Of a stretch of DNA of 64,000 bases, positions 33,590-40,874 are shown in pieces. The translations under genes and the position numbers were made by a program. Positions within the stretch are counted from its first letter, which is position 1, and every line of letters starts with the position of its first letter. The notes below the pieces were generated by a model, which had not been told where the DNA came from, did not search any database, and saw only the letters and a list, made by a program, of their open reading frames with translations. Source of the stretch: Paracoccus aestuariivivens (GTDB lineage Bacteria; Pseudomonadota; Alphaproteobacteria; Rhodobacterales; Rhodobacteraceae); NCBI RefSeq assembly GCF_009711225.1, contig NZ_WMIE01000005.1:62001-126000 (forward strand). The letters run 5' to 3'.

Positions 33590-35371
33590 TCAGTGGTTGT
33601 CGCGCGGCATGGTCTGCCGCACGCGCTGATAGGCCGTCGCCAGCTCAAGACAGCCGCCTTGCGCGAGCTGGCCGACCTCCTTGCGGTAGATCTCTTCCCA
33701 CGGGGTCTGGCATTCCAGAACCGGCGGGGTCCACGCATCCTTGCGGGCCTGCCATTCGGCGGGATCGACCAGAGCATCCATGTGGCCTGCGTTCAGGTCC
33801 AGCCGCACCCAATCACCGGTCTGCAGATAGGCCAGACCGCCGCCCACGACCGACTCGGGCGAGGCGTTCAGGATCGACGGGCTTTCCGAGGTGCCCGATT
33901 GCCGCCCGTCGCCCACCGTCGGCAGGTGGTTGATGCCCTGTTTCAGCAGCGCATCCGGCGGCTGCATGTTCACCACCTCGGCGCTGCCGGGGTAACCTAC
34001 GCAACCGACATTGCGGATGAACAGGATGCAATGTTCGTCGATACCCAAGGCAGGATCGTTGATCCGGTCGTGGTAATCCTCGGGGCCTTCGAAGACCACC
34101 GCGCGCGCCTCGTGGACGCCCTCATTGCCCGGCTCGGACAGGAAGCGCTGCCGGAAATCCTTGGAGATCACGCTGGTCTTCATCAGCGCCGAATCGAACA
34201 GGTTGCCGGTCAGCACGATGAAGCCCGCATTCTCGCGCAGCGGATCGTCATAGGGACGGATCACAGCGCGGTCCTGACTTTCCCAGCCGGTCAGGTTCTG
34301 GCCCATGGTCTGACCCGAGACGGTCATCGCCTTCTCATGCAGGCGACCGGCCTTTTTCAACTCACCCATCACTGCCGGAACACCGCCCGCATGGAAGAAG
34401 CTTTCCCCCAGATATTCGCCCGCAGGCTGCATGTTGACCAGCAGCGGCACATCGAAGCCGACCTTCTGCCAATCGGTCACGTCCAGTTCGACGCCAGCAT
34501 GGCGGGCAATGGCCTGCAGATGCGGCGGCGCGTTGGTCGAACCCCCGATGGCCGCGTTGACGATGATAGCGTTTTCAAAGGCTTCGCGGGTCATCACATC
34601 GCTGGGCTTGATATTTTCATAGACCATTTCGACGATGCGTTTTCCGGTCTGATAGGCCATGTTCATCCGCTCGCGGAAGGGCGCGGGAATGGCCGAGCAG
34701 CCGGTCAGCGACATGCCAAGCGCCTCGGCCATGGCGTTCATCGTGCTGGCCGTGCCCATGGTGTTGCAATGGCCCAGCGACGGGGCCGAGGCGCAGACGC
34801 GCGACATGAACTCGTCATAGTCGATCTTGCCTTCCGACAGCAGACGCCGGCTTTCCCAGACGACCGTACCGGACCCTGCGCGCTTGCCCTTCCACCAGCC
34901 ATCCAGCATCGGCCCGCCATTCAGCGTGATCGCCGGAATATCGACCGTTGCCGCGCCCATCAGCATGGCAGGCGTGGTCTTGTCGCAGCCGGTGGTCAGC
35001 ACGACGCCGTCCAATGGATAGCCATGCAGCACCTCGACCAGACCCAGATAGGCAAGGTTGCGATCCAGTGCCGCGGTCGGACGCTTGCCGGTTTCCTGAA
35101 TTGGATGGACCGGAAACTCCATCGGGATACCGCCACCGTCACGGATGCCTGCTTTGATCCGGTCCATCAGGAAAACGTGGATCTTGTTGCAGGGGGCCAG
35201 ATCGCTGCCGGTTTGTGCGATACCGATGATCGGGCGGGCCGATTGCAGTTCTTCGCGGGTGAACTGCTGGTTCAGGTAGCGCTCGATATACAGGGCGGTC
35301 ATGCCGGGATTGTTCGGGTTGTCGAACCATTCCTGAGACCTGAAACGCTTGTTTGCTTTGGTATTTTCCAT
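33590..35371 (-). CDS. xylD: D-xylonate dehydratase-type IlvD/Edd protein
   Basis: A 593-residue Fe-S dehydratase close in pattern to Caulobacter XylD (591 residues): RFRSQEWFDNPNNPGMTALY, PIIGIAQTGSDLAPCN (Cys61), IPMEFPVHPIQE, LTTGCDKTTPA (Cys129, Lys131), SLGHCNTMGTAS (third cluster Cys near 201) and GDGRQSGTSESPSILNASPES. It would convert D-xylonate, or a similar pentonate/hexonate, to the 2-keto-3-deoxy acid. The ATG at 35371 is preferred over a GTG three codons upstream because GGCGG lies 8 bases before it. First gene of the seven-gene leftward operon, under a GGTATACC operator. Confidence 0.88.
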   Translation of the reverse strand: MENTKANKRFRSQEWFDNPNNPGMTALYIERYLNQQFTREELQSARPIIGIAQTGSDLAPCNKIHVFLMDRIKAGIRDGGGIPMEFPVHPIQETGKRPTAALDRNLAYLGLVEVLHGYPLDGVVLTTGCDKTTPAMLMGAATVDIPAITLNGGPMLDGWWKGKRAGSGTVVWESRRLLSEGKIDYDEFMSRVCASAPSLGHCNTMGTASTMNAMAEALGMSLTGCSAIPAPFRERMNMAYQTGKRIVEMVYENIKPSDVMTREAFENAIIVNAAIGGSTNAPPHLQAIARHAGVELDVTDWQKVGFDVPLLVNMQPAGEYLGESFFHAGGVPAVMGELKKAGRLHEKAMTVSGQTMGQNLTGWESQDRAVIRPYDDPLRENAGFIVLTGNLFDSALMKTSVISKDFRQRFLSEPGNEGVHEARAVVFEGPEDYHDRINDPALGIDEHCILFIRNVGCVGYPGSAEVVNMQPPDALLKQGINHLPTVGDGRQSGTSESPSILNASPESVVGGGLAYLQTGDWVRLDLNAGHMDALVDPAEWQARKDAWTPPVLECQTPWEEIYRKEVGQLAQGGCLELATAYQRVRQTMPRDNH

Positions 35372-35406
35372 GGCTGGCACCGCCTTTCAGCAACTCGCTT
35401 GCAAGC

Positions 35407-35418
35407 TTGGTATACCAA
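35407..35418. promoter_or_regulatory. Palindromic operator TTGGTATACCAA (xylD side)
   Basis: A perfect 12-bp palindrome, TTGGTATACCAA, 36 bases upstream of the xylD start. It matches the core of the E. coli UxuR/ExuR operator (FCD GntR regulators), as far as I recall that consensus. Its centre is 54 bp from a second palindrome at 35461, about five helical turns. Confidence 0.68.
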
Positions 35419-35460
35419 AAATTTCCGAGGTAAAAGGGGCCAGCTTGCGCCGGAGCAGAA

Positions 35461-35472
35461 ATGGTATACCAT
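35461..35472. promoter_or_regulatory. Palindromic operator ATGGTATACCAT (kdaD side)
   Basis: A perfect 12-bp palindrome ending 27 bases before the start of the rightward dehydratase gene, within the likely promoter or start-site region. It shares GGTATACC with the site at 35407, suggesting one regulator controlling both divergent operons. Confidence 0.68.
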
Positions 35473-35499
35473 CCGCCGCGAATTTTTCAGGAGGCCATC

Positions 35500-36411
35500 A
35501 TGGCTAAATACGAGGGCATCTGGCCTGTTGCGCCGGTTTCTTTCAACGACGACGGATCGGTCGATTTTGACGGCATGCGCCGCATTCTGGACTGCATGAT
35601 CGACCAAGGCGTGGACGGGATCTGCATCCTCGCGAACTTCTCGGAGCAGTTCCTGATCTCGGATGCGGAGCGTGAGGCCCTGACCCGCGTCTCGCTGGAA
35701 CATGTCGCTGGCCGCGTTCCGGTCATCGTCACCATCAGCCATTACGCCACCCCGATCGTGGTCGAGCGCGCGCAGCTCGCCAAGGATCTTGGCGCCGCCA
35801 TGGTCATGATGATGCCTCCCTATCACGGTGCCCTGCTGAAAGGCACCGCCGAGCAGACGTTCGAGCAATTCGCCCGCGTCGGCGATGTCGGCATCCCGAT
35901 CATGATCCAGGACGCGCCGCTGTCGGGCGTCGATCTGCCGGTGCCGCTGCTGGTCCGCATGGCCCGCGAGATCGAGATGGTGAAGCTGTTCAAGATCGAA
36001 TGCCCCCGTGCCGCGAACAAGCTGCGCGCGCTGATCGCCGAAGGCGGAGACGCGATCGAAGGTCCCTTCGACGGCGAGGAAGCTATCACCCTGCTGGCCG
36101 ATCTGGATGCAGGCGCGACCGGCACCATGACCTCGGCGATGATCCCCGACCAGATCAAGCCGGTGCTGACCCATTGGAAAGCCGGCGACCGCGCCGCCGC
36201 CACCGCGGCTTACGCCCGCATCCTTCCGGCAGTGAATCACGAGAACCGTCAATGCGGCTTCCTGTCGGCCAAGGCCGTCATGGTCGAGGGCGGCGTCATC
36301 AAATCCGAGTTCAGCCGCCATCCGATTCCGGCGCTGCATCCGGCCACCCGCGCCATGCTTATGGACCTCGTGCGCCCGCTGGATCCGGTCGCTTTGCGCT
36401 GGGGCAAGTAA
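35500..36411 (+). CDS. 2-keto-3-deoxypentonate (L-KDA) dehydratase, DHDPS/NAL family
   Basis: A 303-residue class I lyase-fold protein. It follows Azospirillum L-2-keto-3-deoxyarabonate dehydratase (AraD) very closely: VDGICILANFSEQFLISDAERE (residues 38-59), TLEHVAGRVPVIVT-type block, AAMVMMMPPYHGA, IPIMIQDAPLSG, Schiff-base Lys165 in LFKIECPRAANKL, EGPFDGEEAITLLADLDAGATGTM and NHENRQCGFLSAKAVMVEGGVI. The enzyme dehydrates and deaminates-like rearranges 2-keto-3-deoxypentonate to 2-oxoglutarate semialdehyde. ATG 35500 follows CAGGAGG. It is divergent from xylD and shares its palindromic control region, so a Weimberg-type pathway is expected. Confidence 0.88.
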   Translation: MAKYEGIWPVAPVSFNDDGSVDFDGMRRILDCMIDQGVDGICILANFSEQFLISDAEREALTRVSLEHVAGRVPVIVTISHYATPIVVERAQLAKDLGAAMVMMMPPYHGALLKGTAEQTFEQFARVGDVGIPIMIQDAPLSGVDLPVPLLVRMAREIEMVKLFKIECPRAANKLRALIAEGGDAIEGPFDGEEAITLLADLDAGATGTMTSAMIPDQIKPVLTHWKAGDRAAATAAYARILPAVNHENRQCGFLSAKAVMVEGGVIKSEFSRHPIPALHPATRAMLMDLVRPLDPVALRWGK

Positions 36412-36474
36412 TCCCTACGGTCCGGCTGCCAATCGCGGCCGGACCTTACGAGACACTGGCGCGACCCTTCACAC

Positions 36475-36486
36475 CAATGTATACAT
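36475..36486 (+). promoter_or_regulatory. CAATGTATAC operator upstream of the denD-like gene
   Basis: CAATGTATAC (36475-36484) with a perfect 10-bp palindrome ATGTATACAT at 36477-36486, 33 bases before the denD-like ATG. The identical 10-mer occurs before tctC and before the UgpC-type operon. The TATACAT part could also act as a -10 element. Confidence 0.58.
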
Positions 36487-36519
36487 AAGCCGACCGATAC
36501 TGGGGAGGAGAGGTCGGAC

Positions 36520-37497
36520 ATGAAGCTGTTGATCATCGGCGCGGCAGGCATGGTTGGCCGCCGTCTGGCAGAAACCATCCTGAAAACCGGCACGCTTGGT
36601 GCGAATCCTGCGGATGCACTGGTGGCATTCGACGTGGTTCCGGCGGGTCTTGTCTCGACCGATCAGGTCGAAGTCACCAATCTTTCGGGAGACATCTCGG
36701 ACCGCAGCGTGGTCGATTCGCTGATCGCCGACCGGCCTGATGTGATCTTTCACCTTGCCGCCATCGTCTCGGGCGAGGCCGAGGCCGATTTCGACAAGGG
36801 CTATGCCATCAACATGGACGGCACCCGCCATCTGTTCGAGGCGATCCGCGCCCAAGGCCCCGACTACCACCCACGCGTGGTCTATACCTCGTCCATTGCC
36901 GTCTTCGGCGCGCCTTTCGACGAAAAGATCACCGACACCTTCCTGACCGCGCCGATGACCAGCTACGGCGCGCAGAAGATGATCGGCGAGCTGCTGCTGA
37001 ACGACTATACCCGCAAGGGCTTCTTCGACGGCGTGGGTATCCGATTGCCGACCATCGTCGTGCGTCCCGGTAAGCCGAACAAAGCCGCCTCGGGCTTCTT
37101 CTCGGGGATCATCCGCGAGCCGCTGGCGGGGCTGGATGCGGAACTTCCAGTCGAGGATGACGTGCGCCACTGGTTCGCCAGCCCCGATGCCGCAGTCGGT
37201 TTCCTGCTGCATGCGTCGACGATGGACACCGCGCAACTTGGCGTGCGCCGCTGCCTGACCATGCCCGGTCTGTGCCTGTCCATCGCCGAAGTTCTGGGGG
37301 CATTGCGCGAGGTCGCGGGCGAGGATGCCGTGGCCCGTGTCAAACGCGTTCCCAACCAGACCATCCGTACCATCGTTGCGGGCTGGCCGCAGGATTTCGC
37401 CCCCGAGCGCGCCCTGCAAGCGGGCTTTACCGCAGACAAGGATTTCCAGTCGATCATCCGCGCCCATATCCGGGACACCGCCGATGCCTCAGGCTGA
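36520..37497 (+). CDS. D-erythronate dehydrogenase-like (DenD), NAD-dependent epimerase fold
   Basis: A 325-residue extended SDR. The cofactor loop IIGAAGMVGRRLAETIL (residues 5-21), FHLAAIVSGEAEADFDKGYAINMDGTRHLFEAIR (residues 83-116), the catalytic YTSSIAVFG and Y-x3-K in SYGAQKMIGELLLND, and RLPTIVVRPGKPNKAASGFFSGIIREPL fit the DenD group, which oxidises D-erythronate at C2 to 2-oxo-tetronate. Strong GGGGAGGAG ribosome site 12 bases upstream. It begins its own unit behind a CAATGTATAC operator and overlaps the following GntR gene by 14 bases. Alternative: another aldonate or uronate dehydrogenase. Confidence 0.8.
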   Translation: MKLLIIGAAGMVGRRLAETILKTGTLGANPADALVAFDVVPAGLVSTDQVEVTNLSGDISDRSVVDSLIADRPDVIFHLAAIVSGEAEADFDKGYAINMDGTRHLFEAIRAQGPDYHPRVVYTSSIAVFGAPFDEKITDTFLTAPMTSYGAQKMIGELLLNDYTRKGFFDGVGIRLPTIVVRPGKPNKAASGFFSGIIREPLAGLDAELPVEDDVRHWFASPDAAVGFLLHASTMDTAQLGVRRCLTMPGLCLSIAEVLGALREVAGEDAVARVKRVPNQTIRTIVAGWPQDFAPERALQAGFTADKDFQSIIRAHIRDTADASG

Positions 37498-38224
37498 ACC
37501 GCCACGGATGCGCGGCAAGGTCCGCTCGGCCCGTTCGATTCCCAGCCTGCATGGCCTGACCGAGATGGCCGCGCGCGAGCGCGCCTATCATGACCTGCGC
37601 TACCGCATCCTGACCGGTCGCCTCGCCCCTGGCACGACCCTTCTGGAAACCGAGCTCGCGGGTCTTCTGTCCCTGTCGCGCACGCCCGTCCGCGAAGCCG
37701 TCATCAAGCTTGAAGAGGAAGGACTGGTCGAGGTCCGCCCCCGCCACGGCGTGACCATCAAAGCGCTGTCGCTGCAAGACTTCGCCAATATCCTCGACAC
37801 CTACTCGGCCCTTGAGGTCCGGGCCTATGAACTGGTCGCCGCGCGCGGGCTGACCCCCGAACAGACCCGCCTGCTGGAACGCATGGTCGAGGATATGGAA
37901 ACCGCCACTGCCACGGGCGACATCGCCCGCTGGTCCGATCTCGACGACGAGTTTCATGCCGAGATCGTCTCGCTTTGCGGCAATCAGCGCCTGCAAACCG
38001 CGCTGAACGCCTTCTGGGGCCAGCAGTACCGCGCAAGGATGATGATCCTGCCGCTGCGCCCTTTGCCCGACGAATCCAATGCCGAGCATCGCGCCGTCCT
38101 GGATGCGCTGAAACTTGGCGACCGCGACCTGACCCGCGAGCGGCAGAATGCCCATCGCGACCGGGCCGACAAACAGCAGCTCGAGCTACTGCGCCGCTCA
38201 TTGGGGAGCAGCGGACTGGCCTGA
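37484..38224 (+). CDS. GntR family regulator, FCD subgroup (downstream of denD-like gene)
   Basis: A 246-residue FCD-type regulator with winged helix YHDLRYRILTGRLAPGTTLLETELAGLLSLSRTPVREAVIKLEEEGLVEVRPRHGVTIKAL and ligand domain residues SALEVRAYELVAARG, LDDEFHAEIVSLCGN and ESNAEHRAVLDALKLGD. ATG 37484 overlaps the denD-like gene by 14 bases and gives the MPQAEPPRMRGKVRSARS basic arm. Linked translationally to denD-like, it probably senses a tetronate or pentonate and could bind CAATGTATAC or GGTATACC sites; target assignment is inference. Confidence 0.88.
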   Translation: MPQAEPPRMRGKVRSARSIPSLHGLTEMAARERAYHDLRYRILTGRLAPGTTLLETELAGLLSLSRTPVREAVIKLEEEGLVEVRPRHGVTIKALSLQDFANILDTYSALEVRAYELVAARGLTPEQTRLLERMVEDMETATATGDIARWSDLDDEFHAEIVSLCGNQRLQTALNAFWGQQYRARMMILPLRPLPDESNAEHRAVLDALKLGDRDLTRERQNAHRDRADKQQLELLRRSLGSSGLA

Positions 38225-38252
38225 GCATCCCTGAGGAGGAGGGAGACCACCA

Positions 38253-38987
38253 ATGAACAAGATCGACCTGAACGGCCGCCTCGCGGTCATCACCGGAGGC
38301 GCGCAGGGCATCGGCTATGCCGTAGCGCAACGTTTCGTTGAAAGCGGCGCGCGCGTCATCATCTGGGACCGCGACGGTGCCGCCGCCGAGAAAGCCGCGG
38401 CAACGCTGGGCGAAGCCGCCACCAGCCAACAGGTCGAACTGGCTGTCGATGCCGAAATCGAGGCCGCGGCCAAAGCCGCCGGTCCGGTCGATATTCTTGT
38501 CAACAACGCGGGCATCACCGGCGGCAATGGCAAGACTTGGGAACTTGAGCCCTCGGTCTGGCGGCAGGTGATCGAGGTCAACCTGAACGCCCCCTATGTC
38601 GCCTGTCGCGCCCTTGTCCCCGGCATGATCGAGCGCGGCTATGGCCGGATCGTCAACGTAGCATCGATCGCTGCCAAGGAAGGCAACCCGAACGCCGCGC
38701 ATTACTCGGCCTCGAAAGCAGGGCTGATCGCGCTGACGAAATCTCTGGGCAAGGAACTGGCGGGAACCGGCGTCATCGTGAATGCCATCACTCCCGCTGC
38801 CGCACGCACCCCGATTTTTGACCAGATGACCCAGCAGCATATCGACTACATGTTGTCAAAAATCCCGATGAACCGCTTCCTTGAGCCGTCCGAGGCCGCC
38901 GCGCTGGTCGCATGGCTCGCCTCCGGGGATTGCGCCTTCTCGACCGGAGCGGTCTTTGACATCTCGGGCGGTCGCGCCACCTATTGA
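38253..38987 (+). CDS. SDR oxidoreductase, 2-keto-3-deoxy sugar-acid 4-dehydrogenase candidate
   Basis: A 244-residue short-chain dehydrogenase: TGGAQGIGYAVAQRF near residues 15-29, VNNAGITGGNGKTWELEP near 83-100, catalytic NVASIAAKEGNPNAAHYSASKAGLIALTKSLGKEL and the C-terminal FSTGAVFDISGGRATY. The ending DISGGRATY and the NAGI-TG-NGKTWEL stretch recall L-2-keto-3-deoxyrhamnonate/fuconate 4-dehydrogenases. With the FAH hydrolase at 29419 it would make the dehydrogenase half of the Route III pentonate pathway. Strong GAGGAGGAGGG ribosome site. It follows the GntR gene by 28 bases and ends at a bidirectional stem-loop. Confidence 0.84.
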   Translation: MNKIDLNGRLAVITGGAQGIGYAVAQRFVESGARVIIWDRDGAAAEKAAATLGEAATSQQVELAVDAEIEAAAKAAGPVDILVNNAGITGGNGKTWELEPSVWRQVIEVNLNAPYVACRALVPGMIERGYGRIVNVASIAAKEGNPNAAHYSASKAGLIALTKSLGKELAGTGVIVNAITPAAARTPIFDQMTQQHIDYMLSKIPMNRFLEPSEAAALVAWLASGDCAFSTGAVFDISGGRATY

Positions 38988-38996
38988 GCGTGGAAA

Positions 38997-39014
38997 GGGG
39001 CCGTTCACGGCCCC
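38997..39014. terminator. Bidirectional stem-loop between SDR and ABC permease genes
   Basis: GGGGCCG (38997-39003), TTCA loop, CGGCCCC (39008-39014): perfect 7-bp stem between convergent stops; the leftward permease stop touches it. Flanked by AAAGG on one side and TATTCCTT on the other. Confidence 0.6.
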
Positions 39015-39898
39015 TATTCCTTCACCGCGCCGGTCATCGAGCTGACATAGTAATCGACGAAGAACGAATACAGGATCACCACCGGCAGCGATCCAAGCAG
39101 CGCCCCACTCATCAGCGCACCCCATTCGTAAATGTCGCCCCGCACCAGTTCCGTCAGCACCCCCACGGGGATGGTCTTGTTCTCGGAACTCGAGATAAAG
39201 GTCAGCGCATAGATGAACTCATTCCATGACAGCGTGAAGGCAAAGATCCCCGCCGAGATCAGCCCCGGCACCGCCAAGGGCAGCACCACCTTGGTCAGGA
39301 TTTGCCAGCGCGTCGCGCCATCGACCAGCGCCGATTCCTCAAGCTCGTAGGGGATCGAGCGGAAATATCCCATCAGAAGCCATGTGCAGAAAGGGATCAG
39401 GAAGGTCGGATAGGTCAGGATCAGGGCAAGCTTGCTGTCAAAAATCCCGATCTGGAACACGATCACCGAAAGCGGGATGAATAGGATCGAGGGCGGTACC
39501 AGATAGGCCAAGAAGATCAGAAGCCCCGTCACCCGCGCACCGCGAAATCGCAGCCGCTCGATGGCGTAGGCCGCAAAGACCGAGGCCAGCAACGACAGGA
39601 AGGTCGAGCAGACCGCTACGACCAGCGTGTTCCACAGCCAGCCGGGATAGCTGGTCTCGAATAGCAGGTATTTGATGTGCTCCAGCGTCGGACCGACAAC
39701 CCAGAACGGGCTGTGGTTCTGGTAATCGGTCAGCTGTGCGTTCGGCTTCACCGCCGTGATCGCCATCCAGTAGAACGGGAAGAGCAGCACGAAAACAAAG
39801 CAGGCCAGTGGCAGCCAGACCAGCATGATCCGGCGGGTACGGCTCTCGAATTGCTCCAGCCCCTCGTGATCGTCGGTGATCGTGGTTTGGTCGGTCAT
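39014..39898 (-). CDS. Sugar ABC transporter permease (MalG/UgpE type)
   Basis: A 294-residue inner-membrane permease of the CUT1 class with six helices and the MetI-type cytoplasmic EAA loop LEESALVDGATRWQILTKVVLPLAVPGLI near residue 200. Start ATG at 39898 overlaps the preceding permease stop by 4 bases; a longer upstream frame is antisense-like and non-homologous. It is the last gene of a four-gene CUT1 importer (ATPase, binding protein, two permeases). Confidence 0.92.
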   Translation of the reverse strand: MTDQTTITDDHEGLEQFESRTRRIMLVWLPLACFVFVLLFPFYWMAITAVKPNAQLTDYQNHSPFWVVGPTLEHIKYLLFETSYPGWLWNTLVVAVCSTFLSLLASVFAAYAIERLRFRGARVTGLLIFLAYLVPPSILFIPLSVIVFQIGIFDSKLALILTYPTFLIPFCTWLLMGYFRSIPYELEESALVDGATRWQILTKVVLPLAVPGLISAGIFAFTLSWNEFIYALTFISSSENKTIPVGVLTELVRGDIYEWGALMSGALLGSLPVVILYSFFVDYYVSSMTGAVKE

Positions 39899-40824
39899 CA
39901 ATCCGCTCCTTGCTGCCATTTGCGGCGCTGAAGGCCGAAGAAGCTGAACAGGATCGCCGCCAGCAGGAACGGGATCATCGCGACAGCAATGGCCGCACCC
40001 TCGCCCAATTGACCGCCCGGAATGGCGCGTTGGAACGACAGCGTTGCCATCAGGTGGGTGGCGTTCACCGGCCCGCCGCGCGTCAGCACATAGATCAGCT
40101 GGAAATCGGTGAAGGTGAACAGGACCGAGAAGGTCATCACCACCGCGATGATCGGCGTCAGCAGCGGCAACGTCACCTTGGTGAAACGCTGCCACGGGGT
40201 CGCACCGTCAATGGCCGCGGCCTCGTTCAGGGATTGCGGGATGGTCTGCAAGCCCGCCAGCAGCGAGATCGCGACAAAGGGGATACCCCTCCAGACGTTG
40301 GCCGCCATGACGGACAGCCGCGCATTCCACGGATCGCCAAGGAAGTTGATCGGCTGGCTGATGATGCCCCATTTCAGCAGCACCCATGAGATGATCGAGA
40401 ACTGGCTGTCGAAGATCCACCAGAATGCCAGCGCCGACAGCACCGTCGGCACCACCCATGGCAGCAGGATGATCGCGCGGAAGAAATTCTTGCAAGGCAG
40501 GTGCCGGTTCAAGAGCAGCGCCAGCCACAGGCCCAGACCGAATTTCAGGACCGAGGCGACGACAGTATAGAAAAGCGTGTTGAAGACCGACAGCCAGAAC
40601 ACCGGATCGTCCATCAACCAGGCATAGTTCTCCAGCCCGATCCATTGGCCCGAGCGCCCGATCCGGGCATCGGTAAAACCAAGCCAGACCCCCAGACCCA
40701 AGGGATATGTCAGAAAACACAGCAGAAAAACCGCCGCCGGCAGCATGAACAGCAGGCCCAGACCATTGCGGCTTTCGACAAAGCGCCGCCAGAACGACGC
40801 GCGCGGCTCAGACACGGGTGGCAT
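39898..40824 (-). CDS. Sugar ABC transporter permease (MalF/UgpA type)
   Basis: A 308-residue CUT1 permease with six membrane segments after a short polar N-terminus, and the EAA loop LNEAAAIDGATPWQRFTKVTLPLLTPIIAV near residue 205. FTDFQLIYVLTRGGPVNATHLMATLSFQRAI near residue 245 is typical of the MalF/UgpA partner. It lies 50 bases after the binding-protein gene and overlaps the second permease. Confidence 0.92.
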   Translation of the reverse strand: MPPVSEPRASFWRRFVESRNGLGLLFMLPAAVFLLCFLTYPLGLGVWLGFTDARIGRSGQWIGLENYAWLMDDPVFWLSVFNTLFYTVVASVLKFGLGLWLALLLNRHLPCKNFFRAIILLPWVVPTVLSALAFWWIFDSQFSIISWVLLKWGIISQPINFLGDPWNARLSVMAANVWRGIPFVAISLLAGLQTIPQSLNEAAAIDGATPWQRFTKVTLPLLTPIIAVVMTFSVLFTFTDFQLIYVLTRGGPVNATHLMATLSFQRAIPGGQLGEGAAIAVAMIPFLLAAILFSFFGLQRRKWQQGAD

Positions 40825-40874
40825 GTCCAGCTCCTTCGTTCGGGGAATTGGGGCGCCCTATGGCGCCCTCTGGA

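Noticed and set aside
33590..35371. Dihydroxy-acid dehydratase (IlvD) of branched-chain amino-acid synthesis
   Set aside because: GDGRQSGTSESPSILN, the longer N-terminus and the catabolic operon fit xylonate dehydratase rather than IlvD.
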